The notes: generated by a model from the sequence alone, not told the origin. Shown: positions 26,566 through 36,945, counted from the first letter of the stretch. The stretch is 64,000 nucleotides of DNA from SKVR01 sp037441525 (GCA_037441525.1 JBBISA010000005.1:1-64000); one strand, 5' to 3'. Numbers and translations: made by a program.

Positions 26566-28992
26566 ATGGAGAAAAACAACACAATTTCAATTCTTTATGT
26601 AGAAGACCAGGATGATGTAAGGCTGTTTTTATCAAAAATTCTTTCCCGACACTATTCAAACGTTTATCTGGCCGAAAATGGAAAACAGGGGCTTGAGCTA
26701 TACAAGGAACACAAGCCCGATATAATCATTTCCGACATTAAAATGCCGGTAATGGACGGCCTTTCGATGAGCACCCGCATAAAAGAAATCAATCCGCGGG
26801 CCCGAATTATTTTAACCACTGCCCACAGCGATATGGAATACTTTATTCAGAGTATCGAAATCGGCATTAATCAATATATACTCAAACCCATTGACCGCGA
26901 AAAGCTTTACAATGCCATTGATATTTGCAAAGAGCAGGTTTTGATGGAAAGAGAACTAACAGAACAAAGTTTAAAGCTCAAGCAAACCAACGATAAACTT
27001 TTGGCCCAGGAAAGGGAACTGAGGGAGAATCTCCAGAAAACCATTGCCCTTAAAGAAATCATTGCACGAAGCGAGGATAATTTCAGAAAAGTTGCTGAGA
27101 ACATACAGGATACATTCTGGCTTCAGGACGAAAAAAGAGTAGTGTTTGTAAACAAAGCATTTGATAAACTATTTGAATTGCCTGGTGCAGGCATGTACGA
27201 CAAACCCGATCTATTCAAAGATTTTATTTACCCCGATGACAGACCAAGATTTCTAAAAGCCCTGTCGCAATTTGAAAAATCAAAAAAAAAGGAATTCTCA
27301 TTCCAATTCCGGATTATAACCACTTCCGGGCTCATTAAACACATCTGGTATCGCGACATATTTATTCCATCGGAGCGGAAGGGCGACACCCGGCGCATTT
27401 CCACCCTAACCGACATAAGCTGGAAAATTGAAAATGAGCAACTAACCAGAGAACTTTCGGTTGCAGAAAAATCAGCCGAACTGCGACATAAACTCCTGGC
27501 AAACATTAGCCACGAATTGCGAACCCCGCTGAATGGAATTGTTTCCATGTCGAATTTTTTATGGCATACCCAACTTTCGCCCGAACAGACAGAATATCTT
27601 TCATCGTTGAGAAAACAGAGCCATCAATTAATTGATGTTACCAATAAATTGCTCGACATTAGCGAACTTGCAAACGATAAAGTGCTGCTTACCAACGAAA
27701 TCATTCATTCAAAACAATTCTTTAAGGATGGGCTCGAAACACACCGCGAAATAGCCAATAAAAACGGGTTGGGACTTAATGTGGTTTTCAGTGAAACGTT
27801 TCCCGAAAAGTTTTATTCCGATCCGATACGATTGCAACAGGTAATTGACCAATTGGTTACGAATGCGATAAAATTTACTCCCGAAGGAAACATTACCATT
27901 CATTTTAAGAGTATTAGCATTAACGATTCAAGCTATCAACTATCGATTGAAGTTACTGACACCGGAATAGGGATTGAAAACGATTTTTTGGAAACAATTT
28001 TTCTGGCTTTTTTGCAAGCCAACAGCAATTTTAACCGCGAATACTCCGGACTTGGTCTTGGATTAACTATTTGTGAGCACATTTCGAGACTCATGCGTGG
28101 CAAAATTGAAGTAAAAAGCAATGAAGGTAAAGGCAGTACATTCATTTTTTCTTTTCCTTGCAGCAGCGAGTCGGAGAAAACACTTCCGGTCGAACCCTAT
28201 CAAGAAATTCCGGAGCTTAATCTAAAGGTTTTATATGCCGAAGACAAAGAAGTAAACCAGAAAATCATATCAATCATGCTGGGAAACGCCGGATGCTCAG
28301 TTGACATTGCGCCTAATGGACAAATAGCCCTTGATATGTATGAAAAAGGGAAGTATGACCTTATTCTCATGGATATTCAGATGCCTGTTATGGATGGCCT
28401 GATGGCAACAAAAGAGCTAAGAAGACTTCACTCAAACCTTCCACCAATAATCGGAATCAGCGCCAATGCCCTTATGGCAGATGCTCATTATTACATGGCT
28501 CAGGGGCTCGATGATTATCTTTCAAAACCAGTTGTTCCGGCAGTGTTATATCAAAAAGTAATTCAATGGTCGGCTGGAAAAAAAGATGCCAAAACAACTG
28601 AACCAATATCCGAGCTTCCACCAGGTGATTATCAGAAACTTGATGATTTGGATTGGTCAACTTTTCGCACATTTCAGGAACAAACACAATTCGACCCATC
28701 TGTAATAAACGATCTTTATGGCACATTCGTTAATGAAGCCGATATGCTTATCGCAAAAATAAAGGATTCGATAGAAAAAAACGACCAAAAAGTGCTCAAA
28801 GAAAGCATACACGCCTTAAAAGGATTAAGCGCCACTATTGGAGCCCTAAAGATTTATAGTCTTACTTTTGAAATGGATCATCTTCACAAAAAGAATATTT
28901 TCACCAAAAGCGCAAACCTTTTTACATTGCTTGAAAATGACTTCAGTAGATTAAAAAGTATCATTAAAAACAAAATATTAGCACAGAACTAA
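26566..28992 (+). CDS. Cytoplasmic hybrid histidine kinase: REC-PAS-HisKA-HATPase-REC-Hpt
   Basis: 808 residues, no membrane segment. An N-terminal receiver (ILYVEDQDDVR, phospho-Asp57 in IIISDIKMPVMDG) leads through a coiled coil (about 120-170) to one PAS domain (about 175-300). HisKA has NISHELRTPLNG (His near 315); the ATPase has N box TNAIKFTPEG, DTGIGI and GLGLGLTI. A second receiver (LILMDIQMPVMDG, Asp near 601) and a C-terminal Hpt (SIHALKGLSATIGA, His near 748) complete a phosphorelay. No DNA-binding domain, so an unlinked regulator must receive the signal. The next kinase begins 50 bases downstream on the same strand. Confidence 0.92.
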   Translation: MEKNNTISILYVEDQDDVRLFLSKILSRHYSNVYLAENGKQGLELYKEHKPDIIISDIKMPVMDGLSMSTRIKEINPRARIILTTAHSDMEYFIQSIEIGINQYILKPIDREKLYNAIDICKEQVLMERELTEQSLKLKQTNDKLLAQERELRENLQKTIALKEIIARSEDNFRKVAENIQDTFWLQDEKRVVFVNKAFDKLFELPGAGMYDKPDLFKDFIYPDDRPRFLKALSQFEKSKKKEFSFQFRIITTSGLIKHIWYRDIFIPSERKGDTRRISTLTDISWKIENEQLTRELSVAEKSAELRHKLLANISHELRTPLNGIVSMSNFLWHTQLSPEQTEYLSSLRKQSHQLIDVTNKLLDISELANDKVLLTNEIIHSKQFFKDGLETHREIANKNGLGLNVVFSETFPEKFYSDPIRLQQVIDQLVTNAIKFTPEGNITIHFKSISINDSSYQLSIEVTDTGIGIENDFLETIFLAFLQANSNFNREYSGLGLGLTICEHISRLMRGKIEVKSNEGKGSTFIFSFPCSSESEKTLPVEPYQEIPELNLKVLYAEDKEVNQKIISIMLGNAGCSVDIAPNGQIALDMYEKGKYDLILMDIQMPVMDGLMATKELRRLHSNLPPIIGISANALMADAHYYMAQGLDDYLSKPVVPAVLYQKVIQWSAGKKDAKTTEPISELPPGDYQKLDDLDWSTFRTFQEQTQFDPSVINDLYGTFVNEADMLIAKIKDSIEKNDQKVLKESIHALKGLSATIGALKIYSLTFEMDHLHKKNIFTKSANLFTLLENDFSRLKSIIKNKILAQN

Positions 28993-29042
28993 TAGAATCC
29001 TGAAACCTTTTTTGTTGCCCCCGGTAAAATAAAAATGTTACC

Positions 29043-32000
29043 ATGATTCTTGAATTACCTATGTGGAAAAAAGTTTATTTAGTTTTATTTGGACTCCTTA
29101 TTAGTGGCAATTTACCCGCCATAAACCCTGAGCAGAGCTACAATTTCCTAGTTCTGCACAGTTATCACCCATCCTTTAAGTGGAACATTGAAATAAATGA
29201 AGGTATCCGCAAAGGGCTGGATGATGCGGGTATTACATATAGCCTGCAAATGGAATATATGGACTCCAAACGTTTGTTTGACCCTATTTACCAGGAGAAT
29301 CTTAAATCCCTTTTAACCTACAAGTACCGCAACACCAGGTTTCATGCAATTATTGTTACCGACGATGATGCTCATGTTTTTATACAAAAGAACGGTGAAA
29401 TAATTTTCCCAGGATTGCCCGTCGTTTTTTGTGGCGTAAACAATTATAAACCCGAAGTTTCTGTTTTATTTCCAAACATTACAGGAGTGCAGGAAAAACT
29501 TGATGAACCAGGCACAGTAGAATTGGCTCTTTCACTTTTTCCTGAGACCAAAGAAGTTTTTATGGTTGGCGACATGTCAACCACAGCCAATGACCTGTCT
29601 GATTTGTTCAGGGTTAAACATGAGCCAAAATTTCCTGGAATAACCTTTCATTACCTGCACGATGCCAATCTTTTCAGGCTTGCCGATTCACTGGCAAAAC
29701 TACCAGCCAACAGTGTTGTAATGCTATGGCCCTACCTCAATCTTGAAAATAAAATGATTATCGAAACTGAAGCGGCCACAGAGATAATAACATCAGCATC
29801 TAGTGCACCAGTATTTGGGTTCTGGCATTTTATGCTGGGGCATGGGATTGTGGGAGGCAAACTTGTTTCGGGACAGGCACAAGGCGAAAGTGCCGCTCAG
29901 CTTATAGTTAAGATAATAGAAGGAGAGCACCCATCAGCTTTAAATGTTCTCGAAGCTATCCCAAACAATTACTATTTCGACTACCATCAACTGAAAAGGT
30001 TTGGAATTGACAAAAAAAAATTACCCCCTGACAGCATCATTGTCAATCTTCCGGAAACATTTTTCAGCAAGTATTATTACCTGTTGGTTGGGTTTTTAGT
30101 TTCGCTTTTCATGTTTTCTGTAATATTTGCGCTTCAATCATATACCAACGTAAGAATCAGGAGGGTATTAAAAAGAGAACTCGAATTTCAGCATGCCCTG
30201 ATTGAGGCTCTTCCAACACCGGTTTTTTTCACCATTAATAAAACGTTAATAAAGGATTGTAATCATGCCTTTGAAAAATTAACGGGTTTTAAACGAGAGG
30301 AAATCAGTGGCAAGGAAACCCCGGTTTTTTATCCTAAAAGCCAGGTCAGCAAACATCTTCAAATAAATGAAGAAGTATTGCAAACCCACCAACCTGCGGT
30401 TTTTGAAGGGAAACTTGTACGAGCCGATGGCTTTTTGAGCGATGTAATTTTTTATAAATCTGTTATATACAATAACCGCGAAAATACCTACGGAATTATA
30501 GAATCAGTTGTAGATATAACTGACAAAAAAGCCGCCAGTGAAGAAATAAGGGTAAGTGAAGAGCGGTATGCCCTTGCCACACGTGCCACCCGCGATGGAA
30601 TCTGGGACATGAACATAAAGCATAAAAAACTATTTATTTCTGCGAGACTTAAAGAAATTTTAGGCTACACCAGCGATGAAGACCCCATAACAACTCAAAA
30701 TTTCAGTGAGCAAATTCATCCTCTCGATGCTAATGTTTTTGATTATCAAATCTCATTGCTCGATAAGCAGGTAAAAGATTCTGTTGTAATGGAATTAAGA
30801 ATCCGGCAAAAAAATGGAGACTATGCATGGACAGAAATTAATGCTTTTGCCTTGCATGATGAAAATCAGGATATATGTCGTATAGTGGGTTCACTAAGCG
30901 ATATAACTGAAAGAAAAGCATCGGAGGCAAACCTGCATCGATGGGAAGAAATATTCAGACATATACACATGGGAGTTGCCACTTTTGAAAACGGCGACAC
31001 CAAGCCTGTGCTCATGAACCCCATCTATGCCAATTTGCACGGTTATTCCATTGATGAGATGTCTGACATTCACTTTGAAAAATTATTGCAAAGCAACCCC
31101 AAAACAGATGTTGAAAATCTTTTTAAAAAGGCAAAGGAAAGAGGGCATATTATTACCGAATCTTATCAGGTGCGCAAAGATGGAAGTATTTTCCCTTCAT
31201 TAATAGACATAATAGCCGTTAGCGGAAGCCGACACGAACTTCAATACTATATTGTAAACATTCAGGATATTACCGAACGCAAGAAACAGGAAAACAAAAT
31301 AGCCCAAATGCTTCAGAATGAACAAACCATGAATGAAGAACTCAGGGCAAGCGATGAAGAGCTAAGGCAGAGCTTACATGAAACGGTAATTTTAAAGGAA
31401 AAACTCGAAGAAAATCAACAGGAATTCTTCAGTTTCATTAATGGTACCAGCGATTTTGTCTTTTTGAAGGGGTACGACCAACGCTACCTCATCGTAAACC
31501 ATGCATTCGCCAATTATCATAATCGTTCGCCTGAGTTGATTATTGGTAAAAAAGATGAAGATTTTCGTGGTCAGGATGTTTTCGAGTCTGATGCCGAATC
31601 AGACCAAAAGGTACTGCAGGAGAAAAAACCGGTGATTTATGAAATCCATTCGGGCCAGAGGTTTTTCGAAACACGAAAATTTCCTGTCTTTTATGGGAAT
31701 AATCGTACTGGTATAGGGGCTTTCATACGCGATATAACCAAACAGCGTGTAATTGAAGAAAAACTGGCTGAAAATGAAAAAAGGTTTAAAACCTTGCTCG
31801 AAAACAGTTTCGACCTTATAACATTAACTGACGATACCGGTGAAATAAATTACTGCACAGACGCAATTTTTAAGCTTACCGGTATAAGCGGACCCGAAAT
31901 AACAGGCAAACACCTGAGTGCCTTTATTCATCCTGACGACAGGGCAGAATTTGGCGAGCAGTTTGATAAACTGATTAAAGGCGAAACCGATTTAATTTAC

Positions 32001-33707
32001 CTTCAGCATCGCCTTAAACACACCACTACCGGTTATAAACAGGTTGAAACCGTTGCAACCAATCATTTAAACAACCCTTTAATCAATGCTATTGTATTTA
32101 CGAGCCGCGATGTTTCGATAGAAGTGCAAAGCCACGAACTGAAAAAAAATATCGTGCTGGCACAAAAATCAGCCGAAATAAAGCAACAATTCCTTGCCAA
32201 TATGAGCCACGAAATCCGTACACCGATGAACGGTATTGTGGGGATGATAGAGTTTTTGCTTAAAACCAAGCTTGATGAAACACAAACTGATTACGTAAAT
32301 ACGATTAAATCGTCGGCCGATTCGTTACTAAGCATTATCAACGATATACTTGATTATTCAAAAATTGAAGCCGGCAAATTAAGTATCAACCCATCACCTG
32401 TTCATGTAAAAAAATTCTTTGAAGAAGCACCGCGAATATTCTCAGCCCTGATAAAGCAAAAACAACTGGAGTTTATCCTTTTTATAGACGAATCCCTCCC
32501 CGAACATCTGTATATTGATCCGATAAGAATAAATCAGGTTATTTCAAATCTGCTTTCCAACGCTATTAAGTTTACCCCTGCAGGCAGCATTCATCTGAGA
32601 GTTTTACCTGACAAAATTACAAGCGATACAGTTTTACTCAGGGTTGAAGTGCAGGATACCGGCATTGGCCTTTCAGAGGAGGAACAGAAAAAATTGTTCA
32701 ACCCCTTTACGCAAATCGATTCTTCATTTACCAGAGCCATCGAGGGCACTGGTCTTGGACTTACCATCTGCCAGCGTATTGTAGAACTTATGGGAGGCGA
32801 AATAGGGGTAATAAGCGAAACAGGCAAAGGATCAATGTTCTGGTTTTCAATACAGACATCAATACCTGAGCATGAAAAAATCAGGCAGTTTATGCATGAA
32901 GTAGAGTATTTAAAACCCGATCATCTGGGTTTAAATATACTTCTGGTAGAAGATAAAGTGGTAAATCAAAAAGTTATTACCATGATGCTTGAAGCCATGG
33001 GTTGCAGCATTACCATGGTTTCGAATGGGAAGGAAGCTATTGATTACCTTACAGATAAAACTATACTCCAGGCTCCCGATATTATTCTCATGGATATTCA
33101 GATGCCTGTTATGGATGGTATAACAGCCACCAAATTTATAAGGCGCAACATACCAGGCAACCATGTAATTATCGGACTCAGCGCCAATGTGTTTTCAACA
33201 GATGTGGAAGGGTACCTCCAAAGTGGGCTCGATGATTACATTATAAAGCCGGCAACATCGGAAGACCTTTATAAAAAGCTGCTTTATTGGAAACAAAAAA
33301 AGAAAGAATCGCGATCGTTTGAAAATGAGCATATAAGACAGGTTATAAATTTTCTGAAACAAGAACAGGTATTAGATATTCCCAGTCTCACGATCATTCG
33401 TAATCAAGCCAACGACAATCTGGTTGTAATGACAGAACTTTTCAATACCTTCCACAACGATGCCAAAGCCATTTCACAAAATATAAAGAAATCGCTGAAA
33501 AGTGGATCGAAATCTTATACTGATTTCACCCACACGCTTTATGAAATGTCGCTCAGTATGGGAGCTGTTCAAATTGCCCAAACCTGTATCACCATGAACC
33601 AGAATTCGGGCCTACCCTATCCACAGATGCGACAAATTGCAGATTTTCTCGACGCAGCTCTTAAAAACTATATCAGTGAAGTGAGAAAATACATTGGGGT
33701 TGTTTAG
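29043..33707 (+). CDS. Membrane hybrid histidine kinase with periplasmic ABC-substrate-binding-like sensor and multiple PAS domains
   Basis: 1554 residues. A signal/anchor (WKKVYLVLFGLLISG) precedes a periplasmic region (about 30-330; FLVLHSYHPSFKWNIEINEG, FHAIIVTDDDA, LPVVFCGVNNY, VFMVGD) like the ABC-type substrate-binding domains of sensor kinases. A membrane helix at about 344-369 is followed by about five PAS domains to 1045. HisKA has NMSHEIRTPMNG (His near 1054), then ATPase (SNAIKFTPAG, DTGIGL, GTGLGLTI), receiver (ILLVEDKVVNQ; Asp near 1349) and a C-terminal Hpt-like region with FTHTLYEMSLSMGA, where His is kept but the usual KG is replaced. ATG 29061 is an alternative start. Probably co-expressed with the preceding kinase. 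Confidence 0.9.
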   Translation: MILELPMWKKVYLVLFGLLISGNLPAINPEQSYNFLVLHSYHPSFKWNIEINEGIRKGLDDAGITYSLQMEYMDSKRLFDPIYQENLKSLLTYKYRNTRFHAIIVTDDDAHVFIQKNGEIIFPGLPVVFCGVNNYKPEVSVLFPNITGVQEKLDEPGTVELALSLFPETKEVFMVGDMSTTANDLSDLFRVKHEPKFPGITFHYLHDANLFRLADSLAKLPANSVVMLWPYLNLENKMIIETEAATEIITSASSAPVFGFWHFMLGHGIVGGKLVSGQAQGESAAQLIVKIIEGEHPSALNVLEAIPNNYYFDYHQLKRFGIDKKKLPPDSIIVNLPETFFSKYYYLLVGFLVSLFMFSVIFALQSYTNVRIRRVLKRELEFQHALIEALPTPVFFTINKTLIKDCNHAFEKLTGFKREEISGKETPVFYPKSQVSKHLQINEEVLQTHQPAVFEGKLVRADGFLSDVIFYKSVIYNNRENTYGIIESVVDITDKKAASEEIRVSEERYALATRATRDGIWDMNIKHKKLFISARLKEILGYTSDEDPITTQNFSEQIHPLDANVFDYQISLLDKQVKDSVVMELRIRQKNGDYAWTEINAFALHDENQDICRIVGSLSDITERKASEANLHRWEEIFRHIHMGVATFENGDTKPVLMNPIYANLHGYSIDEMSDIHFEKLLQSNPKTDVENLFKKAKERGHIITESYQVRKDGSIFPSLIDIIAVSGSRHELQYYIVNIQDITERKKQENKIAQMLQNEQTMNEELRASDEELRQSLHETVILKEKLEENQQEFFSFINGTSDFVFLKGYDQRYLIVNHAFANYHNRSPELIIGKKDEDFRGQDVFESDAESDQKVLQEKKPVIYEIHSGQRFFETRKFPVFYGNNRTGIGAFIRDITKQRVIEEKLAENEKRFKTLLENSFDLITLTDDTGEINYCTDAIFKLTGISGPEITGKHLSAFIHPDDRAEFGEQFDKLIKGETDLIYLQHRLKHTTTGYKQVETVATNHLNNPLINAIVFTSRDVSIEVQSHELKKNIVLAQKSAEIKQQFLANMSHEIRTPMNGIVGMIEFLLKTKLDETQTDYVNTIKSSADSLLSIINDILDYSKIEAGKLSINPSPVHVKKFFEEAPRIFSALIKQKQLEFILFIDESLPEHLYIDPIRINQVISNLLSNAIKFTPAGSIHLRVLPDKITSDTVLLRVEVQDTGIGLSEEEQKKLFNPFTQIDSSFTRAIEGTGLGLTICQRIVELMGGEIGVISETGKGSMFWFSIQTSIPEHEKIRQFMHEVEYLKPDHLGLNILLVEDKVVNQKVITMMLEAMGCSITMVSNGKEAIDYLTDKTILQAPDIILMDIQMPVMDGITATKFIRRNIPGNHVIIGLSANVFSTDVEGYLQSGLDDYIIKPATSEDLYKKLLYWKQKKKESRSFENEHIRQVINFLKQEQVLDIPSLTIIRNQANDNLVVMTELFNTFHNDAKAISQNIKKSLKSGSKSYTDFTHTLYEMSLSMGAVQIAQTCITMNQNSGLPYPQMRQIADFLDAALKNYISEVRKYIGVV

Positions 33708-33737
33708 AACTTTGTATTGGTATTGATAATCTGTTGA

Positions 33738-34031
33738 TTATTCTTTCAGCCCGGCCCTTATTTTGCTGTTTGGGCTTCTGTTCCAGGCAAAGTCGATGAT
33801 GCGGAGTGTGTCGCTATGCTGGCTGCAGTAAATCCTTATCCAGCCATACTGAAATTTGTTATCAAAAGGAAAACGGATTCCAAGAAACCGCTCTCCCCTT
33901 CCTTGAAATTGACGTGCGTTGGCAAAGGTTCCCAACACACCATGGCGGAAAACCCAATTTCCATCTTTCGAAATAACATCATCAGTTTTTAAGGCATCGG
34001 GGTAGCCCCAGGTTGAAATATCAATAATAAG
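33738..34031 (-). pseudogene. C-terminal remnant of a secreted protein
   Basis: An open stretch of about 97 codons without a usual start (first ATG-like start only as an internal TTG at 33938). It contains GNWVFRHGVLGTFANARQF, RGERFLGIRFPF, FQYGWIRIYC and IIDFAWNRSPNSKIRAG, the pattern that ends many secreted Bacteroidota proteins (xxYGWIRI...DYAYN...I.AG). It follows the stop of the upstream secreted glycosidase-like gene in the same frame: the TGA at 34035-34037 is the only break. No T9SS sorting domain follows. Most likely a 5'-truncated gene remnant. Confidence 0.55.
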
Positions 34032-34034
34032 AAA

Positions 34035-36587
34035 TCAATACACCACAAACCTGCGGGCAATTTTCAGTTCGCCTGAATCTATCATTGCTATATAAATGCC
34101 TGAAGGTAAGGATGAAACATCTATTCTATGTTCATTTCCTTTTAAGTTTTCAGCCAAAACAATACGACCATTCGTATTGAAAATGTAAATCTGGCCTGCC
34201 GACAATTCGGTTGTAAATGTAATGGCATCACCGGCCGGGTTGGGATAAACATTCACCCTTGGGTAGGCCACTTCTGGCACAGGAACCTCGGCCACCATAG
34301 TAACCACTTCAACATTTAATTTAACTTCAGCGGGGCTTGAAAAGCTCAAACCATCGAAAATTGCATAAGTAAAAAAATCATCGCCGATATAGTTTTGCCA
34401 CGGCTGATAGGTAAATGCACCATCAGGAAGAAGAACAAGCCTTCCATGTTTTGGCGGAGTAATCAGTAATGCTTTCATGAAGTTTCCATCAAGGTCGAAA
34501 TCGTTGGACAGTACCCCCCTTTCAGCATCAACCCAAGCGGGGTCGCCATCGATATAGAGATAAACACTGTCATTGCGCGCCACGGCCCTATTGTTAAACT
34601 CTCTCAACCGGTCTTTCATAACCCAGTATGAGCCTTTCACTACTTCCTGCACATCAAGGGCATGATTCCATTCTTCCCACAGAAATCTCTTTGATGGCAG
34701 GTATTTGCGTCCACGATGCATAATGGTAACAATGATACCATCGGAGATGGTGTCTTCGGGTTGCCAGGTTGACCTATTGTCGTGAAATACCACGTAAGAA
34801 CTGGGATCGACAAAATGGAGCAACGACCAGGGCAGTCGGATGTGAATATGGTCTTTGTGAATGGTAACTGCATCGCGGGTTGTAGGGGGCAGAAAGCCAT
34901 AATTTACCTTCAGGTTCCCAATGTATTGTATATCCTGGTCGAACTGGTTCACCTTCCAGCGGACAATATTCCAGGGTGCTCCATCTGTGGCAACAGACCG
35001 GTATTGCTGTTCGGGTTGCGATACATCGTGGTAAATACCATAAAGGTCGTAGGCCTGTGTAACGTATAGTTTAGCCGAATAATTGGTAAGGTGCAAAGCG
35101 AATTCAGCACGGTTTTCGACAACCTGACCGTTGGGGAGAATCGATTCACCTAGTCCGGCATCATAGGTATCAATGGCTATCCAGAAATCATCGAGAGGAG
35201 GTGGCATTTGCTGCATATATAGTTTTATATGGAAATAGTCAAAGTCGGCAGCCACGGTCATATAGCTTATTTCGCACTCACCACAGAACTGATCCCATAA
35301 ACCCATGCCCAGGGGCCGCTGAAAACTTATCAGCCCAAAATTCTGTTCTGCTGCAGTTACATTATGCCATAATACTCTTCTATCCATCAAATAATCAATA
35401 TGGTCGGTAACCCAGGTTCGTTTAAACCATTCGTCCATCCACGAAAAATGCATTGCCCCGCCACAACCGGCACTCTCAACGGTTTTCAATATGCGGATAT
35501 TGGCTTCGCCCTGCTGATAGTCGTCAAAACCGCCATGATGCATACCACTTGTTGAATAATGTGCAATACCCCAGCTCGACGGCACACCGGTTTCGGCAAT
35601 TATTAAAGGGAAATTGGGGTAATGCTCTTTAAGATGGGTAAGGTAGCCGAGGTAACTATTGGGCCCAAAATTATCAGTGAAACCAATATATTCAGGGCCG
35701 TAATTGATAAAATCGGGATAATAGGGATAGGCATGGTAGCTTACAAAAAAGCCTGCAGGGGCATTTACCAGCTGAATCTTGCTCAGATCGATAGATGTGG
35801 AGTCTTCCCACGCATTCCATTCTTCGGGGTGGCTGAACGGGTCTTGAGTGGGCCAGCTTGAGAAACTAACCGGACGCTGGGTTTTATAATGCAGGTTCTC
35901 GTAGAAAACCAGGTGGTTTAGCTTGGAAACTATCCAGGCTTCTACCGGCAAAACATTTTCTATTGCAAAATGATTTCCGTAAAATGCAGTAAAACTTGCG
36001 TTTACCTTGTTGGTATGTGCAACTTCGCCAGGGTGAACCTCCCTGCCTATAATATAGCCCATGTTCCATTGCGATACATTGGCAGTATATTTACCATAAG
36101 CCTTTCCATAACGATGCCCGATTGACCGGTTGCCATGCACGCAATCAACATTTTCTTCAATTTCTTGCATGAAGGTTTCTGAAAGAAAAAACATATCGTC
36201 TTCATAACCCTCATACTCTTCTTCCAGCCAAACGCCCTGAAAGAAGAAGAGTGGATTTTGGGGATTTGCAAGGTTGAAAGAATCGAGTACCTGGTAAAAA
36301 TCGGGGTAATGAAGCGTGTAGAGCCTGATTGAATTGAACCCCGCATCCTTAATCATACCAAACCATCTTCCGTATTGTGCTCTGGAAACAGAAAGCTCGC
36401 CCGGGAACTTGCCTGGCACCGAAATCCCCAAATTCATCCCTTTAATAAAAAAAGGCTCATAATCGCGCCCATTCCAAATAGTAAGGTGGTCTTTGCCCGT
36501 GCTGAATGGAATTGCAGGCGGCTTTGCATTAAGGGTATTGAATAATAACAGTAGTGCCAAAAAATAGCCCCAGGACAGCTTTACCAT
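34035..36587 (-). CDS. Large secreted TIM-barrel glycosidase-like protein with cadherin-like and T9SS sorting domains
   Basis: 850 residues from ATG 36587 (MVKLSWGYFLALLLLFNTLNA signal peptide); an ATG at 36614 adds nine residues. The N-terminal 450 residues form a TIM barrel like GH2/GH5-type enzymes: PFFIKGMNLG, AGFNSIRLYTLHYPDFY, a possible acid/base Glu in YIIGREVHPGE, and a possible nucleophile Glu in LIIAETGVPSSWG. A beta-rich middle follows, then a cadherin-like/Big repeat (VLSNDFDLDG, ALLITPPKHGRLVL, DGAFTYQP, DDFFTYAI, about 690-765), then a Por sorting domain (VNVYPNPAGDAITF, GIYIAMI). Activity unproven. In-frame continuation after its stop is listed separately. Confidence 0.83.
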   Translation of the reverse strand: MVKLSWGYFLALLLLFNTLNAKPPAIPFSTGKDHLTIWNGRDYEPFFIKGMNLGISVPGKFPGELSVSRAQYGRWFGMIKDAGFNSIRLYTLHYPDFYQVLDSFNLANPQNPLFFFQGVWLEEEYEGYEDDMFFLSETFMQEIEENVDCVHGNRSIGHRYGKAYGKYTANVSQWNMGYIIGREVHPGEVAHTNKVNASFTAFYGNHFAIENVLPVEAWIVSKLNHLVFYENLHYKTQRPVSFSSWPTQDPFSHPEEWNAWEDSTSIDLSKIQLVNAPAGFFVSYHAYPYYPDFINYGPEYIGFTDNFGPNSYLGYLTHLKEHYPNFPLIIAETGVPSSWGIAHYSTSGMHHGGFDDYQQGEANIRILKTVESAGCGGAMHFSWMDEWFKRTWVTDHIDYLMDRRVLWHNVTAAEQNFGLISFQRPLGMGLWDQFCGECEISYMTVAADFDYFHIKLYMQQMPPPLDDFWIAIDTYDAGLGESILPNGQVVENRAEFALHLTNYSAKLYVTQAYDLYGIYHDVSQPEQQYRSVATDGAPWNIVRWKVNQFDQDIQYIGNLKVNYGFLPPTTRDAVTIHKDHIHIRLPWSLLHFVDPSSYVVFHDNRSTWQPEDTISDGIIVTIMHRGRKYLPSKRFLWEEWNHALDVQEVVKGSYWVMKDRLREFNNRAVARNDSVYLYIDGDPAWVDAERGVLSNDFDLDGNFMKALLITPPKHGRLVLLPDGAFTYQPWQNYIGDDFFTYAIFDGLSFSSPAEVKLNVEVVTMVAEVPVPEVAYPRVNVYPNPAGDAITFTTELSAGQIYIFNTNGRIVLAENLKGNEHRIDVSSLPSGIYIAMIDSGELKIARRFVVY

Positions 36588-36945
36588 TTTAAAAATATAT
36601 TTACTAAATGCCATTGGTTTCCGTTTTTGGAATGATGAAAATATTTTTGGGCAATAGCCATTTTTTCCATGGATTTCACCCCGTGTGCAAAAGTAAAGTT
36701 AGAATAATATTTAATAAAACATACCATTATCGCCGCATACCCTCCTTTTGTCTGAAATTTGATGTAGATGCACTCCGTCGCTGACATGAAATTGTTTAAG
36801 ATTTAACACAAAAATTATATAAACTTCTCTATTTCCTATTTAAAAAACCCTTAATATTGTTAGTTGTGTTGAAAACACATGAAATTTGTTTGAGTTTTAA
36901 CAGGAAGCCACTAAAAAACACGAATTTCATAATAGTTCTAACCAG
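36588..36945. other. Divergent intergenic region with a direct repeat
   Basis: 358 bases without a gene between the secreted TIM-barrel gene and the third kinase. It holds a minus-strand -7 element at 36688-36695 and an imperfect direct repeat: CATGAAATTGTTTAAG (from 36785) and CATGAAATTTGTTTGAG (from 36878), each ending in TTTAACA, 93 bases apart. Nothing else is evident. Confidence 0.5.
36688..36695 (-). promoter_or_regulatory. -7 promoter element for the secreted TIM-barrel gene
   Basis: TACTTTTG on the minus strand matches TANNTTTG, about 100 bases before ATG 36587. Confidence 0.45.

Noticed and set aside
34035..34037. Programmed read-through or selenocysteine at the TGA
   Set aside because: The protein is already complete with a sorting domain before the stop, and no SECIS-like hairpin follows.
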